Shown here in pieces: positions 9,873 to 21,743 of a stretch of 64,000 bases of DNA (position 1 is its first letter; every line of letters begins with the position of its first letter). Below the pieces are notes generated by a model. The model had not been told where the DNA came from, did no database searches, and was given only the letters and a program-made list of their open reading frames with translations. The DNA comes from Bactericera cockerelli (lineage: Eukaryota; Arthropoda; Insecta; Hemiptera; Triozidae). The stretch covers positions 25,671,644-25,735,643 of the forward strand of contig CM044959.1 of assembly GCA_024516035.1 (NCBI GenBank), in the 5' to 3' direction. Made by a program: the position numbers and the translations under genes.

Positions 9873-10430
9873 CCGTGGAGGATTTTCACGTGAGCCTGGT
9901 CTCTTTCTCTATTTCTCTCAGTTTTTTCTATTCATCTCTCTCTTTTTTTAATTTGAAAATATTTACTGTGTATTGCGAAAATAAATAAACTAAATTAATT
10001 AACAAAAGCAAAATAGAGAGAGTGGGTGGGGGTAACCAAAGATAACTGACAAAGCAGATAAAAAACAAAGAGAGAGAGAGAGGATCGTCTTCTATTTAAA
10101 AAAGCATTTCCTCTCGTAATTCTCATTTTGAAATTTAAACTCGCTTAAGAAGTTGATAAATAAATATTGTTTAGAGAAGAAATTAAGAAAATAGAGAAAT
10201 CGGAGAGCGAGGGGTAAGATGGGCCAGGAGTGCCGGAAATCACATCAGAAACGTAAACACAAAACGGGTGAGGAGAATTCCGCTGCAGAAATCCAGAAGT
10301 CCCCGGGGGTGGGTACACAGTTGAGAAAATCAGGTAGGTAGTTGAGAGAGCTCTAATTAAAATTTAATATGAAACACCCACCCTCCTTCTCTGATTCCTA
10401 TAATTTAGCCTTCAATATTCCCACCTTATT
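9873..10430. other. No gene seen
   Basis: Contains a (GA)n run at 10068-10082 and an AT-rich segment. Reading frames are short. Confidence 0.4.
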
Positions 10431-10524
10431 CGAAAAGGTTCTTACAACTTTTTTAAGAAGTTTCTTACACCTTTTTCAAATAGGTTCATACACCCTTTTC
10501 AAGAAGGTTCTTACAACTTTTTCA
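10431..10524 (+). repeat. 23-bp satellite, left part
   Basis: The unit TTTTTCAAGAAGGTTCTTAC plus ACC repeats with a 23-base period (CTTACA-type landmarks at 10441, 10464, 10487 and 10510). The array is interrupted by the transposon at 10525-11189 and resumes at 11190. Confidence 0.85.
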
Positions 10525-11189
10525 GGCTGAGTATGAATTGGGTCCGAGAATAATTTTGAAAAAAGGGTCACGTATGAATTGGGTCCCATAATTTGGGACC
10601 CAATTGATACGTTGGGTCCCCCAACGTATTAAGTGGGTCCATTGGCGTATGAATTCGGTCCCTAGATAGAATTCACAAAATGGATATTTTTTGATTAATT
10701 TATTTATTTATTTTTTAAATTGAATGACATTTCAAACTTTTGGAAGGAATTTGTAGGAAACTCTTTTTACAAATTGGAATCGATCATTTTGTTTTTCTTC
10801 TAGTTTACTCATTTCCTGCTTGACAAATTTCTCTTTCATATTAATACGAGGACGTGAAGACCTAGATTTAACGTAGACCTCGCATTGGAAATCTAAAAGT
10901 ACATCTAAAAGTACATGTTGGGATGTGCTATGTAGAAAGCAGCTCTTGAAGGTTCCGTCCATGAAAACTCTTTGAGAATCACAAAGTAATTGTAAATTGG
11001 AAACAGTAGAAAACATAATGATTTTTGTTTCTTCATCATTTACAAGTAAAAAACCGAAAAAGTAAAAGGGACTGAATTAACCTATGAATAGAAAAAATAT
11101 ATAAGGGACCCAATTCATACATGACCTTTTTCCTTGTGGGACCCAATACACCTATGAAATAGAATTTGGGACCCAATCCACCTTTTCCC
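10525..11189. mobile_element. TIR DNA transposon, family A copy 2 (Mutator-like)
   Basis: Starts GGCTGAGTATGAATTGGGTCC-like and ends in the inverse form ...GGGACCCAATCCACCTTTTCC. These are the same end motifs as the 4640-6021 element with GGTGCC replaced by GGGTCC. An 8-bp repeat CTTTTTCA flanks it (10517-10524 and 11190-11197), although the host array contains this motif anyway. Subterminal copies of GTATGAATTGGGTCC occur at both ends. The interior encodes a Mutator-type transposase remnant on the minus strand. It inserted into the 23-bp satellite, so it is younger than that array. Confidence 0.65.
10732..11016 (-). pseudogene. Mutator-like transposase remnant (DGTF motif)
   Basis: A 94-codon frame whose residues 14-27 read DSQRVFMDGTFKSC. 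The DGTF motif preceded by a hydrophobic stretch matches the first catalytic aspartate region of animal Mutator-like (Phantom/FLYWCH-associated) DDE transposases. After residue 28 the sequence does not follow the family, and the remaining lysine- and glutamate-rich tail (about residues 60-94) could be the transposase C-terminus joined by an internal deletion. The second aspartate and the catalytic glutamate are absent, so the product would be inactive. The assignment rests on one motif plus the TIR and 8-bp duplication context. Confidence 0.4.
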
Positions 11190-11445
11190 CTTTTTCAAGA
11201 AGGCTACACCTTTTTCAAAAAGGTTTTTACACTTTTTTAAAGAAGGTTCTTACATTTTTCAAGAAGGTTTTTACACTTTTTTAAAGAAGGTTTTTACACT
11301 TTTTTCAAAAAAGTTCTTACACCTTTTTCAATAATGTTCTTACACATTTTTAAAGAAGGTTGTTAAACCTTTTTTTAAAGAAGGTTCTTACACCTTTATC
11401 AAGAAGGTTCTTATACCTTTTTTAAGTAGGTTCTTAAAGAGGTCA
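11190..11445 (+). repeat. 23-bp satellite, right part
   Basis: About eleven units of TTTTTCAAGAAGGTTCTTAC plus ACC, many with small indels in the T-run. Each unit has an inverted GAA-GG-TTC pair. It is continuous with the array left of the transposon. Confidence 0.85.
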
Positions 11446-11994
11446 GAGGTGAACAAATTTGTCAGTTCACTTTTATAATTTATTTCTATCGTGGCTACCA
11501 GTACATTCACTAACTTTTGTATTGTTGTTATACAACACAAAAAATAAAAATGAGTCCAATGCATGGAAAATTTCATGAAGGCTGATTTGAGGGTATTGAG
11601 ATAATAATAATAGTATCGCCTTATTTATACTACCCGACTAGCACTCTTTTCTTGAAGTTCAATCCATGTTTAGACCAAAAGAGTTACAAATCTGGTCATT
11701 TACAATTTATTATTATTGTAAGAATTTCAACTGTGATTTTAGCACATCCACTAATTTCTTATGTATTTTTTTTTTTTTAATTTCACCTCTAATGTGTGAA
11801 ATTATTACGTGAAACATCATGCATTGGTGATTGGTAGTATAGTGAATAGATCCAAAGTCTGGTAATCCTACTCAATGTCAGGCCAGTTCTTCATTAATTT
11901 CAGAATTGGACCAAAATATAATTTACCTAGGTGCATAATAATGGCACCAGGGGGGAAAATGTTCTGATTCTTAGAATCATTATTAATCATCCTA
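11446..11994. other. No gene seen
   Basis: AT-rich; a T-run lies at 11768-11780. No coding signal or recognised repeat. Confidence 0.4.
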
Positions 11995-12144
11995 ATCGAC
12001 CTTAGTAGCTTGATAGATAATGCGGCGGACTTGTAACCTGGAGGTCAGTGGTGTAAGTCCCGGTTTCAGCGTAGATTTAGTAGAGTGATTTTGAGTAGTT
12101 GTGATATCACGACAGTGATTAACACAAATATGATAACTTTTTTT
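11995..12144 (+). mobile_element. tRNA-Thr-like SINE, copy 2
   Basis: GCGGCGGACTTGTAACCTGG then GAGGTCAGTGGTGTAAGTCC matches the head of the 6990 and 45960 copies. The tail GTAGTTGTGATATCACGA and AACACAAATATGATAAC is the same 3' region. The B-box is damaged (GTGTAAGTC). Confidence 0.7.
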
Positions 12145-13190
12145 ATTAATCATCCTAGATTATAAAAAGAAAAAAAACGAACGGAAAGATTAACCCTAAT
12201 TTATACTGTGCCCGATGGCCTTGCTTCAATGGATAAATTAGATAACTGAACAAGAGTTGAATTTTTCAAATAGCGGCGAGATAACCTACCCCAATCAATG
12301 TCCTAGCTGAAACCCAGCGACGCCGTCGTGTCTCCTGCCTCATTATCATAAAAATAAATGCTCCGTTGTGCTCCACTCTTGAACCATTTTTTTTTTTATC
12401 ATGTTAATTTTTTCCGCCTTTCAAAAAAGTGTACGTCCTTTTTCGTTACGAGCTTTTCACTTCGTATTATTTTGACTTGAACGACCATTTCGTTTTGCAT
12501 TCGTCTGCAGTAGGGTAGACACGCGGAAGGAATTGAGATACAAATTCATTTTCTTTTCAATCTGAGAAGTGGAACTCTTTTGACACACTCTATTACATGG
12601 AAATTTCCTCACTAAAAAATGGAGTTTTTATTTCTTATCAGAGTAGGTACATTTAGAATGTGGTACAATTTGTACATGCGGCCAGTGTGCTGGGCACACT
12701 TCCAGTTTGTGCTATGCGTTTTACTGTTAATTAACTTAATTAATTGGAGAAAATAACTACCTAAAATCTAAACTCTAAAGGAATTAACAGCCACGGGCAA
12801 AATGCATAAGATTATCAACACTAAGGTAGAGAAACTGAGTAGCCGAGAGTTCAGGGTAGAAACCAAATCAAGATGGAGATGTGGAATTTTATGTCTTGCT
12901 CTCATGTCAGAAAATATCTTCTATTAAGAGGCAACAACTTGCGTCAAATATTGGTTTTTAATGAAATTGGTGGACTACGAATTAGGAAGACTCGTAAAAA
13001 CTGATGGAATTGATACTGTTGTAAATGAGCATTTATTTTATGTAGCTTTCTTTAGACCATCTTTACATCCAAGGAGCAGCACTATCAAAATCCTTTGGTA
13101 GCAAAAAGGCCGTCGTGAGACTTTTATGAAGTGTTGAGCTTCAATGTTGCGAATGAGTGACGTTTATGAGGAAAATATCAACGAGAGGGG
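12145..13190. other. AT-rich stretch, no gene seen
   Basis: No domain, satellite or repeat shared within the window was recognised. Confidence 0.4.
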
Positions 13191-13262
13191 TGGGAGATAG
13201 AGAGGGGAGGGAGATAGAGAGGGGAGGGAGATAGAGAGGGGAGGGAGATTGAGAGGGAAGAG
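13188..13262 (+). repeat. Short purine minisatellite
   Basis: AGGGGAGGGAGATAGAG repeats about four times with a 17-18 base period. Confidence 0.75.
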
Positions 13263-13882
13263 ATGAATGGGGGAGGTATTATTCGCCGGAAAATTGATTA
13301 GAATTCTGTCACTGAAATTTTACATACAGGGCAGGATGTTCGGAGAATTTTAAGATGGATTTCATAGAAATCGATTATTTATTATGCGTTGACAAGGTTT
13401 CTATCATATTTCCACTTTCAGTTACTACACAGAGGTTGTCTTGAAGAATTTGAATAGCGCTACCATAGGAGCCGATATGGATAGATTTTGAACCTCTTTT
13501 GTACCCAATGGTGTTCGGTGTTTTAACGCTTGGAAGATTTATTATTATTTTTATCATTTGAGAAAAGAAAACGAAGTATTTTTTATCGAGATTTTTGTTT
13601 ACATGGGTTACATAAAATTGCTCCTTTTTGGTCTTTTTCTTCTTCTTCACTTTCCAACCTCGTGACAGTGACAACCCTGTACATTCCATTGAACATAAAT
13701 GCGACATCCACAGGAGCCGAATAGACAGTTAGACACATCAGGCGTGTCACCCGCTGTTATTAATGAGCGCGAGACAGGATTAGGCAGAGCCACCCCGAGT
13801 TCAAAGACTTGAGATTCCTGGAACGAATATCACTAATACCTATGTGTATCAAATGCCAGCGTCATTGCGTCAATGACACGTT
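13263..13882. other. No gene seen
   Basis: Frames of about 110 codons (minus) and 64 codons (plus) overlap here; neither has a recognisable domain. Confidence 0.4.
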
Positions 13883-14088
13883 CGACACACTAACTTTTGT
13901 TAGATCTATGTGGTAAAGTTGCGTCTGGCAAGCTCGACACACCAACTTTCGTTAGATCTATGTGGTAAAGTTGCGTCTGGCAATCTCGACACACCAACTT
14001 TCGTTAGATCTATGTGGTAAAGTTGCGTCTGGCAATCTCGACACAGCAACTTTCGTTATCTCTATGAGGTAAAGTTGCCTCTGGTAAG
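13883..14088 (+). repeat. 52-bp satellite, four units
   Basis: Units begin CGACACACCAACTTTCGTTA at 13883, 13935, 13987 and 14039 and contain the palindrome TAGATCTA. The two middle units are almost identical; the outer ones are more diverged, as expected of unequal exchange. Confidence 0.88.
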
Positions 14089-15754
14089 GTTACCTAGGTC
14101 TTGGTGTATCATGCGCCCCGAAATCATGCTAGTATACAAATCTAGCTACATGAAATCGCAATTAATTGCTTCAGAGAGAGGACTTGGTGTTTTACTCAAC
14201 TCATTGAAACCCTCGCCTCGTATCCCAGTGCTGATGCTGGCTCATTCTGGCCAAACCCAGATCTCTGAGTTTCCAGCAAATAGAGAGCTAAATTGCGATT
14301 TTAGAATAAAAAGAAGGTGCGCAACGAAGAACTTTATGCTGCCCTAATGCCCTAATTGTTGAGGATGAATAAAATTTCATGGCATTGCTTTGTTTATATT
14401 CAGAACCTGCTGCTACAAATTTAATGTCCCACCCTTGTAACTGTTGCAACTTCCAAGGGTTGAATAGGAAGTAGTCATAGTCTAATTTAAACCAAAACAT
14501 TAGAATATAGGTAATACTTGCGAGATTTTGGTAAATTAATTTGATCCAATTATTAGATACACATCCAGAGATAACGTGTTGTATTATTCAGAACCACAGA
14601 GCACTGTCGAATGTAATATCATAGTCCCAGTTCTATCATCCCTCCTCGGGAAAATTCCTTGAAAAGCTGCTTTGTTCAGCAAAGATTTATTTATGTTCTC
14701 ACAAGCACACCAGAAAATAATAATTACAGACTGAAATTCCCCCTGCCACCCCATTTCCCTACCTGGCTTCTATCTTCTAATTTACTTTCGATTGCTGTTA
14801 TGCCCTTCTCCTCCACCTTCTTCTCCTCCTTCTCCTCTTTATCCTTCTTCTTCTTCTTATTCCTTCTCGTTATTTCCCTTTTTAAAATCTTGGCGCCCGA
14901 TTCTCTTTTGGGATGAAAACAATTTTCTTCCCCTTTTCAATAACAACTTTTCCTTTTTCAATCGTGTAACTTGTGTTGGCCTAGGATTCGACTTTCCAAG
15001 CTTTCATTAGGGGAAAACTGGGATAATTTAAACACGCCAGTGTGTCATAACAATTCTTTGCGTATTAGTCGATTAATAATCTTCCATACTGATCTGCCAT
15101 CCTTGATAGAGAACGTGCTGAGATAAGGCAAAACACACCCGAGTTCAAAGACTTAAGATTCGTATTAATTCTGAGATATTTCTTAAATTATAAATCGGAA
15201 AATATTGTGTTCGTTTTTATATAAAAAAAAAGTGTTTTGGCTTCGATTTTTCCATTTGAACTCAATAAAAAATTAGTTTTTTTTAGTCTAATTATACTAG
15301 CTAGTCTGTTCCTGGTCAATATCATCAACATTCTGAACCTTCATAGTGAAAGGAACTCCCTCCATTCTCCTCAATATCAAAACAATAGCAGGGAAAGTTT
15401 GGTTTCGTGAGACTTGGAAGGCACTATATTTTACTTTCCTTCAAGAATTCGCCGTGATCCGTGACGTAAGTGATAGGAAACATGCGATGATGTTAAAGTT
15501 GAGACGCGTCAGTGGCGTAGCGGCAAGATATGAACAGGTGTGCCAAATTTGTCGACCGCCTCTGTGTACCGCACTTTTTACTAACAGAAATCAGGTACTA
15601 GAGAACTAATGGCCAAGTCAGCATGCCTTTGCTGGGTATTACGTAATAATAATAATTCCGTGTCCGTGAGGTAGGTATTGAATTATTGATACCTAAATCA
15701 CGGTGGTGAGAGGATTATATGGACGCCCAGATCCAATTTCTAGGCTCCTTTCAT
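14089..15754. other. No gene seen; TC-rich patch
   Basis: Positions 14800-14880 are pyrimidine-rich (TCC/TTC triplets). The rest is featureless AT-rich DNA with short frames lacking motifs. Confidence 0.4.
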
Positions 15755-15932
15755 GTCTATTAATTCTATTTGGTTTTAACGTCCTGACTTGAGGTAGACA
15801 GGACGGGGGTTTTACCCTCCATTCGCTGGGAATCGTACCAGCTACCCACATTAACCTCACCCAGCCTGGGTAGGGCCGGAATTGCCAGCCTCACATGTTC
15901 GGAGGGAACAGAATTTTCTGTGCGAATGTCGT
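15755..15932 (-). mobile_element. Headless SINE with shared central domain
   Basis: The reverse complement runs from CAGAATTTTC through CCCAGGCTGGGTGAGGTTAA and AATGGAGGGTAAAACCC to CCAAATAGAAT, collinear with the 1147 SINE body. The tRNA-like head is missing, so the copy is 5' truncated, as is usual for retroposons. Confidence 0.7.
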
Positions 15933-16264
15933 ATTACGTAATGTCACGTGATCACTTTGGAGCTCTGTGTTTGGTGGAAACGTGACCTTACATATATGTA
16001 CATGAACTTAGGCCTAGCATTGGTATCTAGACCTGGTGAAATCTGGTAAACTCTTAACACTGTAGATCAGAGGATCGATCTCCAAGCATTGTCAATTTTG
16101 GTTGGTTTGAGTATTTCGGCATCACTTTTCTGATTAACACAAACTAATACAAGTTGATTAAACTGATCAGTGCAGACTTCAGAGTTCACATAAGGGTACA
16201 AAACTCTTTAGGTAACTATCAGATTTATTTCATATGTTAAGTGATAAGGAGGAACCTATGAAAA
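15933..16264. other. No gene seen; possible tRNA-like fragment
   Basis: GGTAAACTCTTAACACTGTAG followed by GAGGATCGATCTCC (about 16043-16082) resembles a tRNA 3' half but is too weak to annotate as a SINE. Confidence 0.3.
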
Positions 16265-16265
16265 G

Positions 16266-16923
16266 AAAAATCTGGTGTAAACATCACACGACTTTCCTTA
16301 TCCCCAAAAAGGAGTCGAATTCCGCCACTGGTGACTCAACGGTAACAGATAACTAAGAACCAATGCCAAATTCGTAATCAGCACTTCAAAATCATTGAAT
16401 TTGATATGTCATAACCCCATGTAGGATGATAAAAAAGTTAGTCAAAGCGGGTCCCCCCAAATACCGGTAAATTGGGGCCGAGTTCCAAAAAGTTCAAGAT
16501 ATCAAAAAAATGATCAGAATAGACCCCTATTATTTTTTTAATCAAAGAAAATGTTGTTCTCTAAAAAAAAATTGTATCTTTAACCATTTTAAAGAAGCGG
16601 CGCTTGCGGCTAGCATTGCGGCCCTGTGGCCGCAGAATGCGGCCGATTTCAACCAAAAGTTTCGTGGTTCGTCTGGTGTATAAAATTAATTTGTGTACCA
16701 AATTTCAAGTCTCTAGCTTTTACCGTTCTTGAGATATCCTGTTCACACACACACACACACAGACAGACAGACAGACAGACAGACAGACGCACGGACCAAT
16801 GGCTGAAAACAACTTTTTTGGTATCCTGAGACCATGATTCGTCCAGAAATGTGAAAAACTGGGTAGGTCAAATTTTCGACGAATACAATACTTTCCTTAT
16901 TATAAGATAAGGAAAGTAAAAAA
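16266..16923 (+). mobile_element. Helentron/HINE-like non-autonomous element, copy 2
   Basis: Collinear with 5226-5901 over its full length: TCTGGTGTAAACATCACAC at the start, a GC-rich patch with repeated GCGGCC (about 16597-16645), a (CA)n/(GACA)n core (16745-16787), and the terminal hairpin ACTTTCCTTAT...ATAAGGAAAGT (16890-16917). Both copies begin and end beside A-runs, so the insertion sites were A/T-rich. Substitutions and small indels separate the copies. No protein is encoded. Confidence 0.65.
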
Positions 16924-17685
16924 TCTTCTACGCTCCTCCTTTTTAGCCTATTATTTACAACTGTAGGATTAAATGTCGATATTCATCAAAAATAAGACGC
17001 ATGCTATTGATTTTCCGATACAACATACCTACTTACTTACAGTATACATAGAACGAGCTTCAAGTAAATCGTTTGCAACAAAGTCAACAAGGAATAAAAT
17101 GTATGGAATAACTCTATTGAAGTAGAAACTTACATGTAAATATGTTTAGTACCTACACGTGTTGTGCCGTTTATGTGGAAATATTTTCCAGCTGAGAACT
17201 GTTCAAATCAGACTTCAGTACGCAAATACTTGGAATAAATAAAATTACTGCGGTCATAGGGTCGCTGGAAACTCATTTCCGTGCGGGGTTTTGAGATATT
17301 GGGAGAAGGGGGTGTTTGATTTCAAAACGGGTTGGAGTATCGGGGATGAAAACAATCCAACAAAAAAACCACAAATGAAAAATAAATGAGAAAAAATCCC
17401 ATTTTCCAAAACTTTTCCTTTGAACGCTGTGGGGAGGGAAAAAAGTTTTCATGTAAATTACCCTTTTCCCTGCGGCCCTCTTGTTCTTGTTTATCAAACG
17501 CCTTAGTAAGTATGCAGCATGCTCTACTCTCTGATAGCGGGACTTGTAGAATCTTCACCACTGGGGATGGAATTCTAGTTACATAGATATGAAAGGTGGC
17601 TCTGAAGTGACTCATAATTATGAGAACCGTCTTATCCAACAAAATAACTGATGCTTAATAAAACTTTCTTTTGGTCTTTTGGTCC
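16924..17685. other. No gene seen
   Basis: Several overlapping frames of 66-106 codons occur on both strands (17270-17640) but none shows a domain. Confidence 0.4.
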
Positions 17686-17760
17686 CTACGCTACCTGGAT
17701 TACCAGACTAGCGTCTTAACCACTTCACTACTAATCCATTACTTCTCTTTAACTGATCCT
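17686..17760 (-). mobile_element. tRNA-like SINE, family 2, fragment
   Basis: The reverse complement has GTAGTGAAGTGGTTAAGACG and CTAGTCTGGTAATCCAGGTA, matching the family 2 head, but the B-box part is lost. Confidence 0.55.
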
Positions 17761-17831
17761 TGGTAAAAAAAATGTTTGGTCATAACATGCACTGGTTACC
17801 TTCCACTAGACAGTGTTGTTATTATTACTAA

Positions 17832-17912
17832 CCAACGGATCTCTACGCTACCTGGATTACCAGACAAGCGCCTTACCTATAGAAACTTCACTACTAATCC
17901 ATTACTTCTCTT
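17832..17912 (-). mobile_element. tRNA-like SINE, family 2, second fragment
   Basis: Repeats the 17686-17760 segment 157 bases downstream (CTACGCTACCTGGATTACC, then ACTTCACTACTAATCCATTA) with a few changes. This may be a local duplication rather than an independent insertion. Confidence 0.55.
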
Positions 17913-18089
17913 CTGAAAGGATAAGGAAAATAAAGAATTGGGTGGGTAGCCCAGTCGATATCTGTTATAGTCGATATTAGACGAACACGGACTGACACGG
18001 ACCACGAACAATTCCAAAGCATTAAATGGATGGCACGTTTCAGAAAAATGCCTATTTTGAGGCCTCAATATGTAATACAGTAGAAGGAG

Positions 18090-18091
<2 letters not shown>

Positions 18092-18133
<42 letters not shown>
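18092..18133 (+). repeat. (AG)n microsatellite, about 21 units
   Basis: Uninterrupted AG dinucleotides following AAGGAGAAC. Confidence 0.95.
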
Positions 18134-18136
<3 letters not shown>

Positions 18137-20348
18137 AAAAAGATCGAGGGAAGAAAACTTTTTTTTGCACTTCAATTTTTTTCTCTCTCTCGAAAAGAAC
18201 AAGAAAGAAAAGAGTTTCGGGATAGAAACTTTTTCTTTTACGGGAGCGGGACTCTCCCCTTGGTCACCCTCTACTTTCAGTAGACAGGTCAACACTTGTG
18301 CTTGGCAATTAGACGGGATTGAAGCAGTGGCGGCTCCTGACTTCAAGACTAGGTGAAGACAAATTATACCCAGAAGTATTGAAAAAATAAAATTATTAAT
18401 TTATCAGATCTTAGTTCTTATGGTCTCATAAACACAGCCCATTGTAAGTTATGGCTGTTTCCCTGCAGAACATGGTTTTCTCTCATACCAGTTATGCATC
18501 ATATAAATTTTTATAGGTACTTTTTTTTGGAGAACACTTGGTACTTAATAAATAAACAAGGCCAGCAGAACAATTCGTCAACACTTGAGCTGGTACACAG
18601 CCATTCATTTTTCATCCATTCAGGCTTGAACTGTATCGCTGTGGGGCAGGCATTTGCTTTACTTTTTTAGTGGTGGTTATAGTAATTGGAGAAATTGGAC
18701 ATCCAGTAATCATAATATCTTTCTTATCCTCATTACTTCTTAATCTGAATGGGGTTACTTTTAATGTTTGAACCCCATGATTTTGTGGGAATCTCATTGT
18801 TTCTTTGAAATATTGTTATTAACTATTCATCTTAATAAAAAAATTTTACCTATTCATCTTAATAAAAAATATTAACTAAAAGTTGGTAAAAAGGAATTAA
18901 AATAAAAATATTAGGATTAAACTCAGTAGATAGGTAGGTACAACATTTTAAAGAGGGTTAGAACTGGGAAGGAAAGAAAGTTAGTTGAAGACTAAAAATT
19001 ACAATCCAAAACTGGAAGAAAATCCACCACCAGATTACAAAATAAATCTAAGAAAACATACTTACTACAAATATAAAATCAGCTTAAATTTGTGTTACCA
19101 TTGATGTTTAAATGACTATTTATGAAGAACACAGATATTGCCTTACAATTTTAAGTACTTCACTGGAAGCTGTGTGCTTAGCTACCTGCAACCTGCATAA
19201 CTATAATGTTATTTCTGACACTGAAAGAAGTGCATAGCTACTTCATATTCAACTTATTATGAAAAGCACAGGTCAGATCAGGTAGGAATAATGTTTCTAT
19301 CCTGTATCAAATACTAGGAAATAACTTTATTAACTAGTTACACACAATTAAAAGTCACTTGATTACCGTTGAAAAGATTTGAAAATAATTTAATAAAATT
19401 TAAAAAGTGCGCCACAAGTTTTGTTTACATTCTAAAGATAAGAGATACAATGTTGCCAAGTTAATTTCATAGCTAAATTTCTACAAACTTCAAGAGCTAT
19501 ATTTTAAATTTAAAGAAATCCCTCAAATCATGTAAGACATATTTATTTATTTTAAAAAATAATACTACACCGCCTGAACAGAATTTTCTCTTGAGAATTT
19601 CATTTCAACACGTCTAATTTCATGATTTTTTTTTTTTTTTTAAAGTGGTTCCATAGTCAGGATCAACAGGACCACCATTGTCCCTATTTAAAAACTTCTT
19701 GGAACAACTAGATACCAGATTATCTTATTTGGCTCAATTTCGGTACCTACATTAAATAATTATTTCCGAGATTTGACTTCAATCGAGATGTCCTTTTTAA
19801 GACTAGTTGACAAGTTACATAAATAGTTAAAATTTATTGGTATCGGCTATCGTTCAGGAACTATGTACAAAACTAGAACCCAAAAAATGAGAAATAATAT
19901 CCAAAATTCCTGACACAAAATCCTGCTTTCCTAACGCCTACGTTATTATTATTATTATTTTTTAATATTACAAGATTGTGCTAGATATGGGAGGCTAAAT
20001 CATTGATGGTTTCCTAGGTCCTGGCTTAACGACTAACGCGCAAATTGTTAATATCAAAAAACTATGACATCTAAACATTGTATATGGCTTCTGACATTTT
20101 CGTATAGGGTCTGTGTAGATAATGTAAACTAATTACAATGAAGACTGTCCTACAGTAGCATATTATATATGATTTTAGTTTTTACAGCTAATATTTTCAT
20201 TTTACCTACTTGAAATTTACTCAACTCTGATTGTTGATTCAAAGGACAACTGAAGACAAAATTTCGCATTGTTGTTCAAATTTGGTGTTCTCCTTGAAAG
20301 TAACATTGAATGTAAAGCAGCAGTTGATCTATTTTACACAAAGTACTC
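18134..20348. other. AT-rich stretch, no gene seen
   Basis: Contains TTCTCTCTCTC and AT-rich low-complexity patches (18830-18910, 19380-19560) but no coding or repeat signal I could support. Confidence 0.4.
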
Positions 20349-20372
20349 TTTTTTTTTTTTTTTTTTTTTTTT
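20349..20372 (+). repeat. Poly(T) tract
   Basis: About 24 consecutive T, possibly the poly(A) tail of an old minus-strand retroposon; the adjacent sequence has no recognised SINE head. Confidence 0.7.
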
Positions 20373-20939
20373 CTTCGATGATCAATGTAGCCATGTTCAA
20401 GGAATTTGGTAGTGTTTGCACGGGTTCACAATTGGTGACAAATGTCTTCAGTGTCTTCACCCCGGACGAGCGCACGGATTGAAGGAGAAAAGCTATACGG
20501 GAAGATAATATCTGAGTATGTTCACGTACTGATATCATATTGCACGGGAGCCAACTTTTTCTTTCCTCGCTCTCTCACTCTCTCTCTTCTCTTCTTTACT
20601 CTCTCTCTCTCTCCTCTCTCCCATTTTCTCTCCGTATCCTTTTCATCTCTTTCTGTCTACTAAATTTTACATAGAAATGTTAACAGTTGACCTTATTAAA
20701 CACCTCGGCCGAGGTATTTTTGATACAAAGAAGGAGATATTCATACTACCGTAATCCGTAATAGCTAAAATTTTCATATCTAGATATCATTAATCCAACA
20801 GCAGTTATTTTCGTTATGTATGGATTTGGAGGAGATCCAAACTTGGCACTTAATTTCTTGAGGTTGTAGTGAAACAACTTTCTTAATAGTTACTTATATG
20901 TATAATTACAAGATATGAGCTAGAAATGCCAGTAATTGA
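20373..20939. other. No gene seen; TC-rich patch
   Basis: 20560-20620 is a degenerate TC microsatellite. No other feature recognised. Confidence 0.4.
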
Positions 20940-21090
20940 TAAGCTCATTTAAAAGATCAACTTTAGGAAAAGCGCATAACGGTTCTGAGCCAGTCATTGG
21001 TAACCATGCAAAATTTCAGCTCAATCCCACTTGCGGTTCTCGAGTTATGGCGTTTTAAAACATACACACACACACCCACACACCCACACC
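20940..21090 (+). repeat. Dispersed repeat 3' end with (CACACA) tail
   Basis: AAAATTTCAGCTCAATCCCA then GTTCTCGAGTTATGGCG, followed by AAAACATACACACACACCC, is the typical ending of short interspersed insect repeats; a similar ending lies at 44990-45060. The 5' boundary is unclear. Confidence 0.4.
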
Positions 21091-21095
21091 TCAAA

Positions 21096-21743
21096 TATTA
21101 GAGGTTGAAAGTGTACACCTAGAAAGTGAAAGTTGTACACCTAAAAATAATCAATACATGGGGTATCAATGAGTAGGACTCAGGCAACCAACGAAATGAT
21201 AATTTATTACATGACATTTTTCTTCAGATTTTTCTACCAACTTTTACAGGCATATGTATGACATGCTTCATGTCTTTATCCGTTTCTTTGTAGAATTTTT
21301 CGCAGCAGAAAGCCATCTTCATGACTTTAACTCTAAACAGAAACAACAAATTCAAGTGCGACGATCTGACCACGAGTGAATTGAGGTTACTAACTGATAA
21401 TGGAATTTACAAAGCCAAAAACGAATTTGTTCTGGGGAGAAACTTTGGACATTTTTGTATTGATTGACGGCTAGAAAATTAACCCCCACTCCTCCATGCC
21501 TACAGAAAACTTTCATTTGGCATTTCTTTCCATGAAGGGAAACGAAAATGTGTTTCTTTTTCTTCGATGGAAGTTTAAATTATCGAATTTACTGTACCTA
21601 TATCCTGCAGATAAATTTATATCGGTTCATTTTAATGTTGATAGGTATAAATATCGTTTCCTTTTGTAGGTAACTATACGTACGATGTCTCAAGTCACTG
21701 CAACAGAAGTTTATTTTATTTATTCGTGCATTGATAATTTTTG
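21096..21743. other. No gene seen
   Basis: No recognisable protein or repeat. Confidence 0.4.

Noticed and set aside
13375..13707. 110-codon minus-strand frame as a gene
   Set aside because: Lysine run from a TTC-repeat and no recognisable motif; overlapped by an equally plausible frame on the other strand.
13883..14088. CRISPR-like array
   Set aside because: Units are contiguous without unique spacers, and the context is eukaryotic.
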